Shown: piece by piece, positions 60,381-64,000 of the stretch
Position numbering within the stretch: the first letter of the stretch is position 1
How the letters are laid out: the number at the start of each line of letters is the position of its first letter
Assembly: GCF_050749815.1 (NCBI RefSeq)
Contig: NZ_CP192735.1
Location: forward strand, 1,798,001-1,862,000
Origin: Dyella_A sp050749815
GTDB lineage: Bacteria > Pseudomonadota > Gammaproteobacteria > Xanthomonadales > Rhodanobacteraceae
Direction: 5' to 3'
Length of the DNA stretch: 64,000 nt
Notes under the pieces: model-generated
The model's input: only the letters and a program-made list of their open reading frames with translations
What the model was told of the DNA's origin: nothing
Database searches by the model: none
Translations under genes and position numbers: made by a program

Positions 60381-60884
60381 TCACGCCTTGCTGCAATGGC
60401 GGCAGACGCCGTGCACTTCCAGAGTCTGCGCCTGCGGGCGGAAACCGAAGCTCGCCGCCTGCGACTCGATCAGTGCGGCCACCCGCGCGTCGCACACCTC
60501 CTGCGCACTGGAACACACGTCGCAGATCAGGAACGGCACCTGGTGCGCCTCGGCCGGATGGTGGCAGGACACGAAGGCGTTGATCGATTCGAGCTTGTGA
60601 ATGAAGCCCTGCTCGAGCAGGAAGTCGAGCGCGCGATACACCGTGGGCGGCGCCGCATTGCCATGGCGCTCTCGGAGCTGGTCGAGCAGGTCATAGGCCT
60701 TCACGGGCTTGCCCGCAGCGGCCACCAGTTCCAGCACTTCCTTGCGCAGCGGCGTGAGGCGCAGGCCGCGCTGCTCGCTGGCATGCGACACCGCGTTGAC
60801 GAACCCTGCGGGATCGCCTTCGTGATGCGTGTGAAATTTGCCGGTCGCCTGCTTGCTCAATGGGATCACCTCGGGCGGCATCAT
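60381..60884 (-). CDS. zur: Zinc uptake regulator (Fur family)
   Basis: 167 residues. Fur-family DNA-binding domain (L-T-P-L-R-K-E-V-L-E-L-V, P-P-T-V-Y-R-A-L-D-F-L-L) and a dimerisation domain with the metal-site pattern S-C-H-H, structural cysteines C-D-V-C and C-R-H-C. The H-H and Cys pattern and the neighbouring MerC-domain gene fit Zur rather than Fur. Two adjacent ATGs (60884, 60881) could both serve. Confidence 0.85.
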   Translation of the reverse strand: MMPPEVIPLSKQATGKFHTHHEGDPAGFVNAVSHASEQRGLRLTPLRKEVLELVAAAGKPVKAYDLLDQLRERHGNAAPPTVYRALDFLLEQGFIHKLESINAFVSCHHPAEAHQVPFLICDVCSSAQEVCDARVAALIESQAASFGFRPQAQTLEVHGVCRHCSKA

Positions 60885-60965
60885 ACATCCGGGAAATGCG
60901 GCCACCCGGTGAAGCCTGATATGGGGGCCATCGCACCCAGCGGAAGCCCCCGACGCTGCTTCGCG

Positions 60966-61256
60966 CTAGCGACGCCGCGCCGATTTCGGCAAGGGCGGCG
61001 GCACGCCCGGCTGCGCGCGCGGCAACCACAAGACCACCAGCCAGCCGATCGGCCCCAGCGCCAGCGCCCACAACACGCCGGCGCGCGTGTGCCCGCGCCA
61101 CCAGCCGAGCCCGGCCCCCACGACAACGAAGAACACGCTCCACAGCGTGAGCGCGGTCCACGGCACCAGCCCCATCAGGTTGCCGAACACCTGCCAGAAC
61201 GCGCCGGGTGCATCCGGATCGACGCCCTGCAGCGCCTTGCTCAGCAGCTCATCCAT
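60966..61256 (-). CDS. Small membrane protein, unknown
   Basis: 96 residues with two strong hydrophobic helices (about 32-52 and 62-79) and a basic, proline-rich tail (P-P-P-L-P-K-S-A-R-R-R). It follows gltX by 36 bases and may be co-transcribed with it. Not recognised. Confidence 0.65.
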   Translation of the reverse strand: MDELLSKALQGVDPDAPGAFWQVFGNLMGLVPWTALTLWSVFFVVVGAGLGWWRGHTRAGVLWALALGPIGWLVVLWLPRAQPGVPPPLPKSARRR

Positions 61257-61292
61257 GCCGGTCGCCGAAGCGCGGTGGCATGGGGAGCACCA

Positions 61293-62693
61293 TCATCCCT
61301 GCGCCCGCGCGATGGCGTCGTCGATGCGCTGCAAGGCCAGCTCGCGGCCGGCCAGGTAGATGGTGTGATCGATCGAGGGCGAGACCTGGGTGCCGGTCAT
61401 CGCCACGCGCAGCGGCTGGGCAATCTTGCCCATGCCCAGCTCCAGCTTCGCCGCCACCTGCTCGATCACCGCATGGATCGGCTCGGGCTTCCACGCGCAG
61501 CCGACCAGCAGCGCCTTTGCCTCGGTAAGCACGGCGACCGCGCTGTCGTTCTTCAGATGCTTGGCGACGGCCTTCTCGTCCCACTCGACGATGGGGCCGA
61601 ACCAGATCGCCGCGCGCTCGGCCATTTCCTTGAGCGTGTGCACGCGGTCGCGCAGCGCCACGATCAGGTCGGCCGGTGCCGGCCCCTTGGCCAGGTCGTA
61701 GCCCGCGCGCTGCAGGTGCCACTCGAACTCCGGCGCGATCGCCGCCGGGTCATCGGTCTTGAGATAATGCTGGTTGAGCCAGGCGAGCTTTTCGGTATCG
61801 AAGCGCGAGGCCGCCTTGTTGACGTCGGCAATGTCGAACAGCTTGACCATCTCCTCGCGCGAGAAGATTTCCTGGTCGCCGTGCGACCAACCCAGCCGCA
61901 CCAGGTAGTTGAGCAGCGCATGCGGCAGGAAGCCGTCGGCGCGGTACTCCATGACGCTCACCGAGTTGGTGCGCTTGGAGAGCTTCTTGCCCTCCTTGTC
62001 CAGGATCATCGGCAGGTGCGCGAACTCCGGCACCGGCGCGCCCAGCGCGTGGTAGATGTTGATCTGCCGCGGCGTGTTGTTGACGTGGTCGTCGCCGCGG
62101 ATCACCTCGGTGATGCCCATGTCGATGTCGTCCACCACTACGGCGAAGTTGTAGGTGGGCCAGCCGTCCGAGCGGAAGATCACCAGGTCGTCCAGCTCGC
62201 TGTTGGCGATCTCGATGCGGCCCTTCACCTTGTCCTCGAACACCACCGAACCCTCGGTGGGATTCTTGAAGCGGATCACCCGGTTCGGGTCATCGCGATA
62301 GGGCTCGTTGCGGTCGCGGTAGTAGCCGTTGTAGCGGGGCTTCTCGCCGGCGGCCATGGCCGCCTCGCGCATGGCCTCGATCGCTTCCTTCGACTCGTAG
62401 GCGTAGTACGCCTTGCCTTCGGCGAGCAGCCGGTCGGCCACTTCCTTGTAGCGATCGAGACGATGGGTCTGGTAGACCGGCTTCTCGTCGGCATCCAGCT
62501 CGAGCCAGTGCATCGCGTCGAGGATCGCCTGCACGGCCGCATCGGTGGAACGCTCGCGATCGGTGTCCTCGATGCGCAACACGAATTCGCCACCGCGACG
62601 ACGCGCCTCCAGCCAGCAGTACAGCGCGGTGCGTGCGCCGCCGATATGCAGGAAGCCGGTGGGGCTGGGAGCGAAGCGGGTGCGGACGGTCAT
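61293..62693 (-). CDS. gltX: Glutamyl-tRNA synthetase
   Basis: 466 residues, class I aaRS. The HIGH signature is F-L-H-I-G-G-A-R-T-A-L and the KMSKS signature K-L-S-K-R. It charges tRNA-Glu. Essential core gene. The start is 14 bases from the divergent start of the next gene, so their promoters must overlap coding sequence. Confidence 0.97.
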   Translation of the reverse strand: MTVRTRFAPSPTGFLHIGGARTALYCWLEARRRGGEFVLRIEDTDRERSTDAAVQAILDAMHWLELDADEKPVYQTHRLDRYKEVADRLLAEGKAYYAYESKEAIEAMREAAMAAGEKPRYNGYYRDRNEPYRDDPNRVIRFKNPTEGSVVFEDKVKGRIEIANSELDDLVIFRSDGWPTYNFAVVVDDIDMGITEVIRGDDHVNNTPRQINIYHALGAPVPEFAHLPMILDKEGKKLSKRTNSVSVMEYRADGFLPHALLNYLVRLGWSHGDQEIFSREEMVKLFDIADVNKAASRFDTEKLAWLNQHYLKTDDPAAIAPEFEWHLQRAGYDLAKGPAPADLIVALRDRVHTLKEMAERAAIWFGPIVEWDEKAVAKHLKNDSAVAVLTEAKALLVGCAWKPEPIHAVIEQVAAKLELGMGKIAQPLRVAMTGTQVSPSIDHTIYLAGRELALQRIDDAIARAQG

Positions 62694-62707
62694 GGGATAC
62701 TGGCTGC

Positions 62708-63511
62708 ATGCAAAGGGGAATCGCGCATTTTAGACCATCCTGCCGCGGCCGCCGGGCTCGCCTCGTCGCCGCGCTGACCGGCGTGCTGCTGGCCGGCAAT
62801 GCCTGCGGGCAGACGCACAATCCCGGCTACGACCGCCCGGGCCTCGGCTTCACCCCGGCCGTGCTCGGCGCGGGCGATATCACGCTCGAACAGGGCCTGC
62901 CCGACGTCAGCCAGGACCGCGCCGACGGGCTCACGTCGCGCCAGTACAGCGCCGACACGCTGCTGCGCCTGGGCGTCGGCGGGCCGTTCGAGCTGCAGCT
63001 GGCCAGTTCACCGTGGAACCGGCTGACCACGTGGGGTACGTCGCGCGACACCGTGCACGGCCGTGGCAGCAGCAGTCTCGGGGTGAAGTTCGCGCTCCCC
63101 GATCAGGCCGGCTCTTTCAGCTGGGGCCTGCTGGGCAGCGTGACCTTCACCGACGGCAACCCCGCCCTGCGCGCCGGGCATCGGCAATACCTGCTCGGCG
63201 CCCAGGGCAATTGGCAGCTCACCCCGCGCCAGTCGCTCGGCGTCTATGGGGAGGGCGTGCGCGAGGGCCACCAGCACAGCACCACGCTGGCCGCGAGCGA
63301 CACCGTGGCGCTGTCGGGAACCTGGGGGTCCTACGTCGAACTGGCCAGTGTGCATGACGCCGGGCGCCAGCACGGATGGCTGGGCGGTGCCGGCCTGACC
63401 TGGATGGCCACGCCGCGCATCCAGCTCGATGCGGGCGTGGATCATCGACTGCAGGGCGATGCCAGCCGCTGGCTGGGCAACCTCGGGGTGTCGGTCTACT
63501 TCGGGCGTTGA
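62708..63511 (+). CDS. Outer-membrane beta-barrel-type transporter-like protein
   Basis: 267 residues with a signal peptide-like N-terminus (L-V-A-A-L-T-G-V-L-L-A-G-N-A-C-G). The mature protein alternates beta strands with aromatic residues (L-G-V-K-F-A-L-P-D-Q-A-G-S-F-S-W-G-L-L-G) and ends in V-Y-F-G-R, typical of a small barrel; it resembles MetA-pathway phenol degradation-type (transporter) barrels. Start chosen at the only ATG before the hydrophobic segment. Confidence 0.7.
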   Translation: MQRGIAHFRPSCRGRRARLVAALTGVLLAGNACGQTHNPGYDRPGLGFTPAVLGAGDITLEQGLPDVSQDRADGLTSRQYSADTLLRLGVGGPFELQLASSPWNRLTTWGTSRDTVHGRGSSSLGVKFALPDQAGSFSWGLLGSVTFTDGNPALRAGHRQYLLGAQGNWQLTPRQSLGVYGEGVREGHQHSTTLAASDTVALSGTWGSYVELASVHDAGRQHGWLGGAGLTWMATPRIQLDAGVDHRLQGDASRWLGNLGVSVYFGR

Positions 63512-63558
63512 AACCGTGCCGCTGGAAGGCGCGTCCTGACCACCACCATGGGTGCGGC

Positions 63559-63903
63559 TCAGCGCGGTAGCGAATCCATGCACGACCATCCATAACAGAT
63601 GATGGTGTTGGGCTTGGTAGTGCCGCCCTGGAGCTGGGCACCTGGCCAGCCGGAGAAGCTCAACGACCGGATCGCCGGCTCGCCATTGCCGAAATCGAGC
63701 GGCAACTCATCCTTCGGCGGCGTCGGTGTCGCCTTCACCAGCACGTAGCGCACCTGGAACAAGGGCGGTCGGGCGCGATGGGCCGGCGCGCCCTCCGCGG
63801 TGCGGACGGCCTCCTGCGGCCATGGCTGGGCCACCGCCAGCACGGTGGTCGACAGGCCGAGCGACATCAGCGTGCACAAGGTCATGGGGACGCAGCGATT
63901 CAT
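63559..63903 (-). CDS. Secreted protein of unknown function
   Basis: 114 residues: signal peptide (about 1-25), then a short mature region with two cysteines near the C-terminus (I-I-C-Y-G-W-S-C-M-D). GGAGG before the ATG at 63903. Not recognised. Confidence 0.65.
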   Translation of the reverse strand: MNRCVPMTLCTLMSLGLSTTVLAVAQPWPQEAVRTAEGAPAHRARPPLFQVRYVLVKATPTPPKDELPLDFGNGEPAIRSLSFSGWPGAQLQGGTTKPNTIICYGWSCMDSLPR

Positions 63904-64000
63904 GGCTTGTTCCTCCGGGCGTGGCTGACCCGTTGATCGACCGCCAGCAACGCGAGAATAGTCCTCTCGCCCGTCGAGAGCATCCACCCCGAGGGACGGC

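Overview
The window is high-GC (roughly two thirds G+C by eye) chromosomal DNA from a gammaproteobacterium. It most resembles Xanthomonadales, probably the Rhodanobacteraceae (Rhodanobacter/Dyella/Luteibacter type). Evidence: a bTHX (S31-like) ribosomal protein, HutF-type histidine degradation, PlpD-like patatin autotransporter, a GNAT-nitrilase fusion, many short secreted lipoproteins, and several families of REP-like palindromes with remnants of REP-associated tyrosine transposases (RAYT). No rRNA, tRNA, CRISPR or intact insertion sequence was seen. The taxonomic call is inference from gene content.

Layout. 0-7.3 kb: a truncated WHH-type nuclease gene at the left edge, a GGDEF diguanylate cyclase, a papain-like protein with a C-terminal CaaX-type tail, a YciI protein, a secreted dienelactone-hydrolase-like enzyme, and a two-gene PQQ dehydrogenase whose membrane anchor is a separate ORF. 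7.4-18.2 kb: lipoproteins, an Asp-box propeller lipoprotein, a cold-shock/Excalibur fusion, PlpD-like phospholipase, small secreted proteins, a trypsin-like protease and a GlxA-type AraC regulator, interspersed with REP sequences. 18.2-24.3 kb: an accessory stretch of lower G+C, dense in two REP families, with two small paralogs facing a pair of XRE regulators, poorly recognised secreted or membrane proteins, and a strikingly AT-rich solitary P-loop NTPase next to hutU.

24.3-39.5 kb: hutU, an S41 peptidase, SoxR with a near-canonical SoxR box, a barstar-like protein, an alkylation-repair pair (Ada/AraC/AlkA fusion plus Ogt), a TetR regulator with a perfect palindrome abutting its start, an Lnt-like acyltransferase, and tandem ectonucleotide-phosphodiesterase-like enzymes. 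39.5-40.8 kb is a gene-free block of long hairpin repeats. 40.8-50 kb: an MFS exporter, a Cpx-like two-component system (overlapping kinase and regulator, divergent CpxP/Spy protein, exact GTAAA-N5-GTAAA box), and a three-gene ABC/HlyD export operon.

50-64 kb: an aldo/keto reductase-hydrolase-GlcG operon with a divergent LysR gene; hutF divergent from a translationally coupled GNAT-nitrilase / ClC / hutI operon; bTHX; Zur and a MerC-domain protein with a Zur-like palindrome between them; gltX; and two envelope proteins. Histidine degradation genes hutU, hutF and hutI are all present but dispersed; hutH and an N-formylglutamate deformylase are not in the window.

The most unusual observations are the CaaX-tailed papain-like protein at 2.1 kb, the REP family whose sequence reads I-K-G-D-V-A-N-stop and now ends a protease gene, the two RAYT remnants inside those REPs, and the AT-rich orphan NTPase. 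All function calls come from reading sequence and family knowledge; no searches were run.
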